Assembly (NCBI GenBank): GCA_946404545.1 | Contig: CAMJDZ010000005.1 | Coordinates: 1-43,864, forward strand | From: an uncultured Candidatus Saccharibacteria bacterium | Lineage (GTDB): Bacteria > Patescibacteriota > Saccharimonadia > Saccharimonadales > Saccharimonadaceae | DNA length: 43,864 nt | Direction of reading: 5' to 3' | Position numbers and translations under genes: made by a program | Shown here: positions 8,768 to 15,979 of the stretch, in pieces | How the letters are laid out: each line of letters opens with the position of its first letter | How positions within the stretch are numbered: the first letter of the stretch is position 1 | The notes under the pieces: generated by a model | What the model was told of the DNA's origin: nothing | Database searches by the model: none | What the model saw: only the letters and a program-made list of their open reading frames with translations

Positions 8768-9304
8768 ATGTCCTTTTTCAGTAGATTTTTTAAGAGAAGG
8801 AAACACGTATCGGACGAATACGGCTATCTCTGCCAGAGAAACAGAGAGTGGCAAGCGCTCGAAGATGAGCGCGATAAAGCCATAGCGGAACGCAATGAGG
8901 TTTTAGCGGAAAACGAAACTCTGCGCGCAGCTTTAGCCAAGTATGAGCCGAGCATTCCCTTGGTCAGACCTGGCTCACGTGCTGAACGCCCGGAGCTTAA
9001 GCCCGAGCCTCTCCCGTTGAATGGGTTGATCTTTGAGGTGCCCGAACCTGAGGAACCCAAAGATGAAGCACAGGCCTTCACTTTCGTTGAAGCGCCCCAT
9101 GCTGTTAAGAAGCCCGCCATTTCTAACGGCAAAGCATTCCACATCGTCATCGATACAGATGGTACGGTACACGAAAAGGATACTCCGGAGCCCGTAGAAG
9201 AGTCGGAGCAGAATCACGAAACCCCCACCACCGAGCAGGCGGCAAAGACCGCCATCACTCCGCTCCATCTACGCCAGAATCAGACAGGCGTCGGAGAGGG
9301 ATAG
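8768..9304 (+). CDS. small coiled-coil protein, unknown function
   Basis: A 178-aa protein starting at ATG 8768, seven bases after a strong GGAGGTG. It opens with a basic hydrophobic patch SFFSRFFKRRK that could touch the membrane, followed by a charged coiled coil (about residues 25-58, ALEDERDKAIAERNEVLAEN). The rest is a Pro/Glu-rich, probably disordered region (PEPEEPKDEAQ, TPEPVEESEQN) with one short ordered-looking stretch, GKAFHIVIDTDGTVHEK. No known family recognised. Its ribosome site and promoter resemble those of the unusual array at 15902-22056, but the mRNA-end pairing seen there is not obvious here. Confidence 0.8.
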   Translation: MSFFSRFFKRRKHVSDEYGYLCQRNREWQALEDERDKAIAERNEVLAENETLRAALAKYEPSIPLVRPGSRAERPELKPEPLPLNGLIFEVPEPEEPKDEAQAFTFVEAPHAVKKPAISNGKAFHIVIDTDGTVHEKDTPEPVEESEQNHETPTTEQAAKTAITPLHLRQNQTGVGEG

Positions 9305-9320
9305 TTTCCTTTTCATCAAA

Positions 9321-9350
9321 AAGACCCCCGTGTAAGCGAGGGTCTTTTTT
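9321..9350. terminator. bidirectional intrinsic terminator
   Basis: Stem AAGACCC (9321-9327) / GGGTCTT (9340-9346) with T's to the right and A's to the left. It can end both the plus-strand gene before it and the minus-strand redox operon that converges on it. Confidence 0.9.
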
Positions 9351-9356
9351 CGTGGT

Positions 9357-10109
9357 TTACTTCAAGATATTTTTGAGCTCGTTTGGCAAAACGATGACCG
9401 TCTTCTGGGAAGGATCGGACGAAATTTTCTCGAGCGTCTGAAGAGTACGAATTTGAATACCACCTGGCGTGCGAGCAAGCAAGGATGCAGCGTCGGCCAC
9501 GCTCTTTGCGGCAGATTTTTCACCTTCTGCCACAATGATGGCAGCGCGGCGTTCGCGCTCCGCCTCGGCCTGCTTGGCCATGGCGCGCTTCATGTCGCCT
9601 GGAAGCTCGATGTTCTGGAGCTTCACGTTCTCGATGTCGATACCCCACTTATCGGTTTCCTTGTCGACGATTTCCTTAATCTGAGCGGAAATCTCGTCGC
9701 GCTTAGAAAGAAGCTCATCGAGCTCGAAGTTACCGGTAATATCGCGAAGAGCTGCTTGAGCGAAGTTGGTCGTCGCGTAGATGTAATTCGTCGTCTCAAG
9801 CAGCGCTTTGGCTGGATCAAGTACGCGGAAATAAACAATTGCATCGACACCGACCGTGACGTTATCCTTGGTAATCACTTCCTGCTTTGGCACGTCAATT
9901 GGTGTCGAACGGACGTCGACGCGCTGCATTGTCTGGAAGTATGGCACGATGAGGCGAAGGCCTGGATTCTTGATGCCGCTAAATTTACCAAGCGTAAAGA
10001 TGACGCCGCGCTCAAACTGGCGCACGACGCGGCAGCCCGGCAAAATCAAAAAGATTAATACGAGGAAAAATACCCCGACAAATGCCCCTAAAATTTCTAG
10101 TGTATCCAT
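9357..10109 (-). CDS. SPFH/band 7 (slipin/stomatin-like) membrane protein
   Basis: A 250-aa protein with an N-terminal membrane hairpin or helix (about residues 5-27), directly followed by the SPFH domain. Typical features are VRQFERGVIFTLGKFSG, NPGLRLIVPYFQTM, VDVRSTPIDVPKQEVITKDNVTVGVDAIVYFRV and the alpha-helical tail KQAEAERERRAAIIVAEGEKSAA. This is the slipin branch, which forms oligomers on the cytoplasmic face of the membrane and is often linked to membrane quality control. No NfeD partner gene lies beside it. The start has AAAAAGGAG. It is the last gene of the operon that begins with superoxide reductase; only about 23 bp separate it from the DsbA-like gene. Confidence 0.93.
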   Translation of the reverse strand: MDTLEILGAFVGVFFLVLIFLILPGCRVVRQFERGVIFTLGKFSGIKNPGLRLIVPYFQTMQRVDVRSTPIDVPKQEVITKDNVTVGVDAIVYFRVLDPAKALLETTNYIYATTNFAQAALRDITGNFELDELLSKRDEISAQIKEIVDKETDKWGIDIENVKLQNIELPGDMKRAMAKQAEAERERRAAIIVAEGEKSAAKSVADAASLLARTPGGIQIRTLQTLEKISSDPSQKTVIVLPNELKNILK

Positions 10110-10132
10110 AAAACTCCTTTTTAATTATTATA

Positions 10133-10843
10133 CTATTTTGTGACGAGACCTGCATTAAGCATGAGCTTGACTTGCTCCCAGTCGTTGTCGGCGTTCCAGG
10201 TGCCGGCCATGCCGGAGACGGTGTACTTGTCGAAGACGAAATACGGCAAACCCTGGGCGGTATTGTAGGCGCGGCGCGTGTTGTTGTCGAGCTCCTTCGC
10301 GGTTTCTTCTTTTTCGACGCACTGAACGAACTGATCTTTATCGAGCTTGGTGCCGTCGGCGGCCTCATAGAAGTAACTGAGCTCCAAGTTTGGAATGTGG
10401 CGCGGGCTGTCGCGTTCGGCGCCGATGCCCTTGGAATGGTAGTCGTCGTAGAGCTTGTTGATGAGATTATAGTAATAATCCCAGAAATTGTTTTGCTTGG
10501 CGGCGCAATAAGCGGCGAGGCCGGCCGGGCGGCTATTGTTTGAGTGGCCGTTCTCGTAATTCATATCGGTCACGCGGATTTCAAAGAGGATTTTCTTGTC
10601 CTCAATGTAATCTTTGTCGAATTCTGCGAGGTGGGTGCTGACAGCGTGCGAGAACTTGTCGCAGTACGGGCAGAAAATGTCGGTATACATGATGTAGTGG
10701 TGTTGCGCGATCTTAGGATCGCCCTTTGTCATGGCGGCATTCCAGGTGTTCATGTCGTTGTTTTTGCCAGAATTTAGAACCATTAATGCAACCAAGAATC
10801 CCACTGCTGCCACCAAGGCTCCGATTCTAATTGCTTTTTGCAT
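10133..10843 (-). CDS. membrane-anchored DsbA-like thiol-disulfide oxidoreductase
   Basis: A 236-aa protein with an N-terminal membrane anchor (about residues 5-24) and a thioredoxin-fold domain of the DsbA / thioredoxin_4 type. The active site FCPYCDKF (about residue 60) is followed by the helical insertion (GLAAYCAAKQNNFWDYYYNL) and the cis-proline loop GLPYFVF. It should work on the outer face of the membrane, forming or exchanging disulfides in exported proteins. The start is set at ATG 10843 because AAAGGAG lies just before it; an in-frame ATG 27 bases upstream lacks such a site. It overlaps the preceding CPSC membrane protein by 17 bp, and that protein may be its redox partner. Confidence 0.92.
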   Translation of the reverse strand: MQKAIRIGALVAAVGFLVALMVLNSGKNNDMNTWNAAMTKGDPKIAQHHYIMYTDIFCPYCDKFSHAVSTHLAEFDKDYIEDKKILFEIRVTDMNYENGHSNNSRPAGLAAYCAAKQNNFWDYYYNLINKLYDDYHSKGIGAERDSPRHIPNLELSYFYEAADGTKLDKDQFVQCVEKEETAKELDNNTRRAYNTAQGLPYFVFDKYTVSGMAGTWNADNDWEQVKLMLNAGLVTK

Positions 10844-11438
10844 GCGTCTCCTTTGCTTTTTTACTGCCAATAATGATGTAGTCGATGTAGCCTAGACGAA
10901 TAATCGTATAAACCATCAGGATAAAGGCAAGAATAATAAGGATGAGCCCGATTTGTTCGGCGAGTACGGCTGCGCCGGTGCCAGCGATGGCGGAAAGTAG
11001 GGCGGAAAGTAGGCCGACGCCACAACTCGGACAGCCTAGCGTGATAAACCCGAGAATCGCGGCGATTGTGCCGGTGCTCGCACCATCAATTGCTTTGTCG
11101 CGTTCGCGGTTCTTCCAGGTAAAAACGAGCTGCATAATAATCGTACCCTGGAACAGCGACATAAAGATGATACTGATGCCGTAAAGCGAAGTGAAATTAT
11201 CGAGAATGTCGCGCCAGACCCTCCCGAGCACGCCGAGCTTGTCGCCGAGCGGCAGGCCGGACCAGATTAGCTGCCAGTTTGAACCGCCATCACGGAAGAA
11301 GGTGAGGAGGTAGAGAAAAACGAGGAAAGCTAAAATCCCGACAATGAGATAGCGCGGCTGCTTAGCGAGCTCCGCAAGGCTGAGGAGTGCGAATTTTGTG
11401 CGGTCAGCGACCGTCTCGGCTATTTTTCGGATTGCCAT
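10827..11438 (-). CDS. membrane protein with intramembrane CPSC motif, putative redox partner
   Basis: A 203-aa protein with about four membrane helices (near residues 30-48, 83-105, 123-150 and 158-182). The third contains LGCPSCGVGLLSALLSAI, a CxxC at the start of a helix, as in membrane thiol relays such as CcdA or DsbD, though the rest does not match those families. It sits between superoxide reductase (19-bp overlap) and a DsbA-like protein (17-bp overlap). A job passing electrons or disulfides across the membrane to or from the DsbA protein is therefore plausible, but this is inference from context. Confidence 0.85.
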   Translation of the reverse strand: MAIRKIAETVADRTKFALLSLAELAKQPRYLIVGILAFLVFLYLLTFFRDGGSNWQLIWSGLPLGDKLGVLGRVWRDILDNFTSLYGISIIFMSLFQGTIIMQLVFTWKNRERDKAIDGASTGTIAAILGFITLGCPSCGVGLLSALLSAIAGTGAAVLAEQIGLILIILAFILMVYTIIRLGYIDYIIIGSKKAKETHAKSN

Positions 11439-11812
11439 AGCCCGTGAATATTACAGAACGCGTAAGCGCGAACTTTGCCGTCCTCGGACATCTTTGAAAA
11501 CTTCACAACTGGCGGAGTAGTGAGACCGAGCTTCTGAATCTCGACACGGGCGCCATCAGTGAGGGCGACCCACTCAATGCGATGCTCAGGAGCCATCGCG
11601 TGAAGCTGTAAGCCGACCTGAACGGTCGTATCATTCTGATTAATATCAATGATTGGGGCATGTTTTTCGCTACCTTCAGTGCCATGGACGCAATCCAAGA
11701 TTTCCATACCAGTGCCGCAGCAAGTTGGACGGACGTCCGGATCAATCATCACCATAAAAAGGTTACCGCAGGTATTGCAGCGATAAAATTTTAAACCTTC
11801 TTGTTCTCCCAT
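11420..11812 (-). CDS. dfx: superoxide reductase (desulfoferrodoxin)
   Basis: Reduces superoxide to hydrogen peroxide without making oxygen, in the cytoplasm. The 130-aa protein has an N-terminal desulforedoxin-type Cys4 iron site (CNTCGNLF ... TCCGTGM) and the catalytic neelaredoxin domain with the square-pyramidal iron ligands: EKHAPII, HAMAPEHRIEWV and CNIHGLW. All four His and the Cys are present, so it looks active and belongs to the two-iron class. The start has AAGGAGG. It leads an operon with a CPSC membrane protein, a DsbA-like protein and an SPFH protein, suggesting a redox-stress role. Confidence 0.96.
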   Translation of the reverse strand: MGEQEGLKFYRCNTCGNLFMVMIDPDVRPTCCGTGMEILDCVHGTEGSEKHAPIIDINQNDTTVQVGLQLHAMAPEHRIEWVALTDGARVEIQKLGLTTPPVVKFSKMSEDGKVRAYAFCNIHGLWQSEK

Positions 11813-12120
11813 AAACCTCCTTAATTAATTCTATTTTAGCGTATCGGGGGCGTTTTTTCTACTCCCAACCATATAATTATTTCACAATGTTTTCGAAAAA
11901 AGTAAATAGATTTTGGCGTCTCCACCCCTGTTGTGATGGGTAAATATAATACAATGAAAACCAAAAAAGTCAATGTTGACGAAAATAACGCTTGCGCATA
12001 AAATAATAAGCAAGAGGTGTTTGTCGGACAAGGCGTTGAGAGTCTTGCCGGACAATTTAAATGAGTCTCATGCGAAAGGGGCTTATTTTTTTGCCTCGGG
12101 GTATGTTAAAATATAGCCAT
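11813..12120. other. intergenic region with divergent promoters and a repeated palindrome
   Basis: About 308 bp with no convincing gene. On the minus side it holds a TAAAAT -10 (11838-11833) and the AT-rich palindrome-like ATATAATTATTTCAC (11871-11885) upstream of superoxide reductase. On the plus side, TTGTCGGACAA (12021-12031) and TTGCCGGACAA (12045-12055) are 24 bp apart. An extended -10 TGtTAAAAT (hexamer 12107-12112) is placed to drive the two tRNAs. A 15-codon ORF from ATG 11954 is too short to support. Confidence 0.5.
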
Positions 12121-12194
12121 GGTGCGTTGGCGGAGCAGTTACGCAGAGGTCTGCAAAACCTCGTAGACCAGTGCAACTCTGGTACGCACCTCCA
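12121..12194 (+). tRNA. tRNA-Cys (GCA)
   Basis: Seven-base acceptor stem GGTGCGT/ACGCACC, anticodon arm GAGGT-CTGCAAA-ACCTC with anticodon GCA, T arm ACCAG/CTGGT with loop TGCAACT, and an encoded CCA end. The T loop departs from the usual TTCRANY. Confidence 0.93.
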
Positions 12195-12204
12195 TTTTTT
12201 AGAA

Positions 12205-12291
12205 GCCCAAGTGGCGGAATTGGTATACGCGGCGGACTTAAAATCCGCTTCCTTTACCGGATTATGAGTTCGAGTCTCATCTCGGGCACCA
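12205..12291 (+). tRNA. tRNA-Leu (UAA)
   Basis: Acceptor GCCCAAG/CTCGGGC (one A-C mismatch), anticodon arm GCGGA-CTTAAAA-TCCGC with anticodon TAA, a long variable arm as expected for leucine, T loop GTTCGAGTC, and an encoded CCA. Only ten bases after tRNA-Cys, so probably one transcript. Confidence 0.95.
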
Positions 12292-12344
12292 ATAATATCA
12301 AGCGGTGTTCCTACCGCATTAATTTTTATCAAAGGGAATTATAA

Positions 12345-12848
12345 ATGGACAAAACTCCAGCCCCAGCGAAAGCTGATAAGAAAAATGAAAAACTAACCGG
12401 TTGGCTTGGTGCCTTCGTCGGTCTCACCTCTCTTGGTGCAGCCTGGACGGTAATTAATCTCTTCCGCAACAACTTCGACATGCTCGGAACTTGCGGCAAA
12501 GCAAGCATTCTCTTGAAGGCTTTCTGTAAGGATGTTACGCCACCACTTATCGCCGAGATCATCGTTGGCTTCATCTTTGTTGCTCTCGCTATCTTAGCTG
12601 TCGTTTTGGTTTCTAAGCGCAAGAAGATCGCGATTCCATATGTTATCGCATTCGAATCGGCTGTTTTGGCTTGGAACATTATTGACTTTGCAATCGCAAA
12701 CGCCGTTCTTGGCCCATGGGCTGCAAAGACTAACGTTAATATTACTGGCACGCTCGTCGTTAGCCTCGTAATCTCTGTTATCCAGGCTGGTATCTGGATT
12801 CCTTACTTCATCCTTTCGAAGAAGGCGAAGCAGGAACTCAACCAATAG
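12345..12848 (+). CDS. four-helix membrane protein, DUF2569-like
   Basis: A 167-aa protein with a charged N-terminus (KTPAPAKADKKNEK) and four membrane helices (near residues 18-40, 66-89, 94-118 and 128-156). The end, AGIWIPYFILSKKAKQEL, closely follows the DUF2569 C-terminal pattern IWIPYFLxSKRVK, although the helix spacing was not verified against the family. Function unknown. An AAGGGA precedes the ATG. A strong terminator follows. Confidence 0.82.
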   Translation: MDKTPAPAKADKKNEKLTGWLGAFVGLTSLGAAWTVINLFRNNFDMLGTCGKASILLKAFCKDVTPPLIAEIIVGFIFVALAILAVVLVSKRKKIAIPYVIAFESAVLAWNIIDFAIANAVLGPWAAKTNVNITGTLVVSLVISVIQAGIWIPYFILSKKAKQELNQ

Positions 12849-12854
12849 TTTCAC

Positions 12855-12884
12855 AAAAGACCTCCTCGGCGGAGGTCTTTTTTG
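12855..12884 (+). terminator. intrinsic terminator
   Basis: Stem GACCTCC (12859-12865) / GGAGGTC (12871-12877) followed by a run of T's; A's on the left make it potentially bidirectional. Confidence 0.92.
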
Positions 12885-12895
12885 TGTTTTGAAAA

Positions 12896-12910
12896 TGAAA
12901 ACCGTTTTCA
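12896..12910. promoter_or_regulatory. 7-1-7 Fur/Zur-type operator
   Basis: Perfect inverted repeat TGAAAAC-c-GTTTTCA. Its right half supplies the -35 (TTTTCA, 12905-12910), 17 bp before the TATAAT (12928-12933) of the downstream Fur-family gene. The 7-1-7 spacing is typical of Fur-family boxes, so auto-repression of the metal operon is likely. Confidence 0.72.
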
Positions 12911-12939
12911 AATTCGAATAAATGCACTATAATAAAAAT

Positions 12940-13335
12940 ATGACATATAACACACGCCAAAAGAATTCCATCACCGAGCTCATCTCTGAGCAAAGTCAGG
13001 AATTTGCCGTCAAAGATATCTATAACGAGCTGATTCGCCGCGGTGAAGATCTCGGCCTTACCACGATTTATCGGGTGGTCGACGAACTGACCGAAGCGGG
13101 GAAGCTACGCAAGAATGTCTCGGCGGACGGTGCGGTGCGTTATCAGTATCTTGCCGACTGCAACCATCTCGGCCACTGTTATTTAAAGTGTCAGCACTGC
13201 GGACGCCTCAAACATGCGGATTGCCATTTGGTTAGACAGCTTACGGATCACGTGCGCGACGAGCATGGCTTCCAGGCAGACGAAAAACAAATTATTATTA
13301 ACGGAACTTGTGAGAGGTGCATAAATGAAAACTAA
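12940..13335 (+). CDS. zur: Fur-family metalloregulator (probably Zur)
   Basis: A 131-aa repressor with a winged helix (TRQKNSITELIS ... LGLTTIYRVVDELTEAGKL) and the C-terminal dimer/metal domain holding two CxxC pairs (CQHCGRLKHADCH and CERC) plus HLGHC, typical of Fur/Zur/PerR. Zur is preferred because the three following genes are a ZnuACB-type importer and the operator sits at this promoter, but a Mn or Fe regulator cannot be excluded by eye. ATG 12940 lies six bases after TATAAT with no Shine-Dalgarno, so the mRNA is probably leaderless. An upstream in-frame ATG would overlap the -10 and is rejected. The 3' end overlaps znuA by 11 bp. Confidence 0.92.
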   Translation: MTYNTRQKNSITELISEQSQEFAVKDIYNELIRRGEDLGLTTIYRVVDELTEAGKLRKNVSADGAVRYQYLADCNHLGHCYLKCQHCGRLKHADCHLVRQLTDHVRDEHGFQADEKQIIINGTCERCINEN

Positions 13336-14263
13336 ACATATTGCTTATATTCTTCTCGCCGCGGCAGCGGTTGTGCTCGCGACGATTTTCTTCTGGCCAA
13401 AACCAGCCAAAGAGCGTGGCACGATTATTTCGTCCTCCTTTATCGGCACGGATTTTGCTACTGCCGTCACGGGTGAAGCGACCGCCGTTTTGCCTCTTTT
13501 GCCTCCTAATGCCGATATGCACGATTACGAGCCGACTCCGCAGGATATTATTACGATTCAAAAAGCCAAGCTCTTTATCTATATCGGTGGCGAATCTGAG
13601 AGTTGGGTTGAGCGCTTGATTAAGGATAATGAAATTTCGGCCGACAAGACTCTTCGCCTGATGGATTTTGTGGAGCCTAAAAAAGAGGAGCTCAAAGAGG
13701 GTATGGAAGCCGAAGAGGAAGAGGGCGAAGAAGACGAGTATGATGAGCATATCTGGACTAGTCCGAAAAACGCCGTGCGTCTCGTGAATGCGATTCGCGA
13801 CAAACTCACGGCCATGAATTATGCGGACGCGAAGACTTTGGAAATAAACGCAAAGAGGTATACCGACCACCTCGAAGACCTCGACAAGCGCTTCGCTACA
13901 CTTGCTCAAAACGCAAAGCGCAAGACAATCATTGTCGCCGATCGTTTCCCGTTCCGCTACTTTGTCGACGAGTATGGTCTCGATTATTATGCTGCCTTCC
14001 CAGGTTGCTCCGAGCAGACTGAGCCGAGTGCGGCCACGGTGGCAAACTTGATGCACCGCGCAGAAGAAACCGGCACCACGATTATCTTTAAAACAGAGTC
14101 TAGCGACGGTAGACTCGCGCGGACGGTTGCCGAAGCGACTGGCGCTCAGGTACGCGTGCTCAAATCTGGACACAATATTACCGCCGAAGATCAGGCTTCG
14201 GGTAAGAGGTATGTCGACATGTTAGAAGATAACTATTTTGCGCTCAGCGAGGCCTTGAAATAA
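13325..14263 (+). CDS. znuA: metal ABC transporter substrate-binding protein (ZnuA/TroA family)
   Basis: Binds Zn2+ or Mn2+ outside the cell and delivers it to the permease. The 312-aa protein has an N-terminal helix (about residues 5-22) without a lipobox Cys, so it is probably membrane-anchored or cleaved rather than lipidated. Family motifs are LLPPNADMHDYEPTPQDIITIQKA with the first His ligand, YIGGESESWVERLI, an acidic loop of Glu and Asp residues ending DEHIWTSPKNAVRLVNAI with the second ligand, and DRFPFRYFVDEYGL. The acidic loop stands where zinc binders usually have a His-rich loop. The ribosome site is GAGAGGTG; it overlaps zur and ends TAATG into znuC. Confidence 0.92.
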   Translation: MKTKHIAYILLAAAAVVLATIFFWPKPAKERGTIISSSFIGTDFATAVTGEATAVLPLLPPNADMHDYEPTPQDIITIQKAKLFIYIGGESESWVERLIKDNEISADKTLRLMDFVEPKKEELKEGMEAEEEEGEEDEYDEHIWTSPKNAVRLVNAIRDKLTAMNYADAKTLEINAKRYTDHLEDLDKRFATLAQNAKRKTIIVADRFPFRYFVDEYGLDYYAAFPGCSEQTEPSAATVANLMHRAEETGTTIIFKTESSDGRLARTVAEATGAQVRVLKSGHNITAEDQASGKRYVDMLEDNYFALSEALK

Positions 14264-14940
14264 TGGCGCTTTTAACGCTCAAAAAAGTCCGCCTCGGCTA
14301 CGGCGATAATGTCGTCATTAATGATGCGAATTTTTCCATCGAAAGCGGCGATTTTGTCTGTATAGTTGGCACAAATGGCTCTGGCAAATCGACGCTCGTG
14401 CGCGGCATTCTCGGGCTAATCAAACCGCAAAAAGGCGAGATTATTTACGGCGATGGCCTCGATCGCACTCAAATCGGCTATTTGCCGCAGGAAACCAGAG
14501 TCGACGCAACTTTTCCGGCTACGGTCGAGGAAATTGTGCTGACTGGCTGCCTTGGCCATATGAAAATGCGCCCATTTTATTGCCATGGCGAGCACAAACA
14601 TGTCCATGAGAGTCTCAAAAAGCTCGGCATCGACTCGCTCGCAAAGAAGAGTTTTGTAGATTTGTCTGGCGGTCAAAAGCAAAAGGTTTTGCTTGCGCGC
14701 TCACTTTCGGCGACGCGAAAGCTCCTAATTCTCGATGAGCCGTCAAATAATCTCGACTACAAGTCGCGCAAGAGTTTTTATGCGGCGCTCGCGAAGCTCA
14801 ATCGGGAGCATGGCCTTACGATTATTATGATTACGCACGATCTTGATGCGGATGATTTGATTGGCAATAAAGTTTTGGCGCTCAAAGAGGGTAGCGTAAC
14901 GCTTGAAGATACGCAGAAATATTTGGAGGCCTACAAATGA
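14263..14940 (+). CDS. znuC: metal ABC transporter ATP-binding protein (ZnuC)
   Basis: The 225-aa ATPase of the importer, on the inner face of the membrane. Walker A GTNGSGKST (about residue 38), Q-loop GYLPQETR, signature LSGGQKQK, Walker B LLILDEPSNNLD and switch His MITHD are all present. The length is normal. The start shares bases with the znuA stop (TAATG) and the end overlaps znuB by four bases (ATGA), so the stoichiometry is likely set by coupled translation. Confidence 0.95.
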   Translation: MALLTLKKVRLGYGDNVVINDANFSIESGDFVCIVGTNGSGKSTLVRGILGLIKPQKGEIIYGDGLDRTQIGYLPQETRVDATFPATVEEIVLTGCLGHMKMRPFYCHGEHKHVHESLKKLGIDSLAKKSFVDLSGGQKQKVLLARSLSATRKLLILDEPSNNLDYKSRKSFYAALAKLNREHGLTIIMITHDLDADDLIGNKVLALKEGSVTLEDTQKYLEAYK

Positions 14941-15746
14941 TTTTCGAAATGTTCCAGTACCCATTCATGCAGCGCGCCTTGCTTGTTGGTCTATTTGTCG
15001 CAATTTGTGCGGCGCTCGTCGGTGTTTCACTCGTTTTGCGCAAGAACTCGATGATTGGCGACGGCCTTAGCCATACTGCATTCTCAGCCTTTGCGCTTGC
15101 GGCCGTTTTTGGCTTTGCGCCTCTGTATTTCGCGCTCCCAATTGTGATTTTAGCGAGCTTCTTTGTCTTGCGTTTGAGTCGTAATCGCAAGATTCACGGC
15201 GACGCGGCGATTGCGGTATTGTCGGCCTCGAGCTTGGCGCTCGGTACCTTCGCGATTTCTGTCACAAAAGGTGTAAACATTGATCTCAATAGTTATCTTT
15301 TCGGTAGCATTCTCTCTGTTAGCTGGTTAGACGTCTGGCTTAGTGCCGGTCTTGCTGCAATTGTCGTGATTCTATATTTCTTTGCTTATCATCGCATTTT
15401 TGCGATTACTTTTGACGAAGAATTCGCGCGTTCGGTCGGCGTCAAGACTGGTCTTTATGATGCAATTTTTGCGGCAATTTGCTCGGTCGTGATTGTACTC
15501 GGTATGCGTCTGCTTGGCTCGCTTTTAATCTCGAGCCTCATCATTTTTCCGACCCTTACCGCAATGCGCTGCGCTAAAACTTTCAAGGGTGTCGTGGCGG
15601 CTTCGGTTATTATCTCTGCCGTCGCCTTCGTGACCGGTTTGGTTTTGTCGTATTTCTGCGCCGCGCCAACTGGTGCGACGGTGGTGCTCGTCAATCTCGC
15701 CGCCCTAATCTTGGCGCTGTTTGTCGAAAAAATCCGAAAGGGCTAG
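14937..15746 (+). CDS. znuB: metal ABC transporter permease (ZnuB, ABC-3 family)
   Basis: A 269-aa integral membrane protein with about eight helices in the ABC-3 pattern. It begins FQYPFMQRALLVGLFVAICAALVG and holds VLRKNSMIGDGLSHTAFSAFAL, the conserved permease segment, ALGTFAISVTKGVNIDLNSYLFGSIL and LLGSLLISSLIIFPTLTAM. It forms the transport pore with ZnuC. It is the last gene of the zur-znuACB operon; no clear terminator is visible before the tRNA-Gly promoter. Confidence 0.95.
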   Translation: MIFEMFQYPFMQRALLVGLFVAICAALVGVSLVLRKNSMIGDGLSHTAFSAFALAAVFGFAPLYFALPIVILASFFVLRLSRNRKIHGDAAIAVLSASSLALGTFAISVTKGVNIDLNSYLFGSILSVSWLDVWLSAGLAAIVVILYFFAYHRIFAITFDEEFARSVGVKTGLYDAIFAAICSVVIVLGMRLLGSLLISSLIIFPTLTAMRCAKTFKGVVAASVIISAVAFVTGLVLSYFCAAPTGATVVLVNLAALILALFVEKIRKG

Positions 15747-15767
15747 CATTTCGCCCGCGGCTGTGAT

Positions 15768-15773
15768 ATAATC
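15768..15773 (+). promoter_or_regulatory. -10 element of tRNA-Gly
   Basis: Extended -10 TGATATAAT, eleven bases before the mature tRNA. Confidence 0.6.
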
Positions 15774-15783
15774 TAATGCAGTT

Positions 15784-15860
15784 GCGGGTTTAGCTCAGTT
15801 GTTTAGAGCGCTTCCTTGCCAAGGAAGAGGTCGAGAGTTAGAGTCTCTTAACCCGCACCA
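15784..15860 (+). tRNA. tRNA-Gly (GCC)
   Basis: Acceptor GCGGGTT/AACCCGC, D arm TAGCTCAGTTGTTTAGAGC, anticodon arm CTTCC-TTGCCAA-GGAAG with anticodon GCC, and encoded CCA, followed immediately by seven T's. The array of unusual cassettes begins right after it; no second copy of the tRNA 3' end was seen on the far side. Confidence 0.96.
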
Positions 15861-15901
15861 TTTTTTTATACCCCGACCAGGGGTTATTTTTGTGCCCAAA
15901 A

Positions 15902-15979
15902 TTGACTTTTTGGGGCATTTATGCTATAATTATAAGATAGTTTTAGGACTGCACATTACAAAGAAAGGTGGTGACCATA
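15902..15979 (+). promoter_or_regulatory. array unit 1 promoter and conserved leader
   Basis: TTGACT (15902-15907), 17 bp, TATAAT (15925-15930), then the conserved leader AGTTTTAGGACTGCAC starting at 15939 and the ribosome site AAAGGTGGTG. Confidence 0.85.

Noticed and set aside
11954-12001. 15-codon ORF as leader peptide
   Set aside because: No ribosome site, no attenuator-like hairpins, and no biosynthetic gene downstream.
13298-14173. 291-codon ORF antisense to znuA
   Set aside because: Shadow of a strongly coding gene; no promoter or ribosome site, and low-complexity composition.
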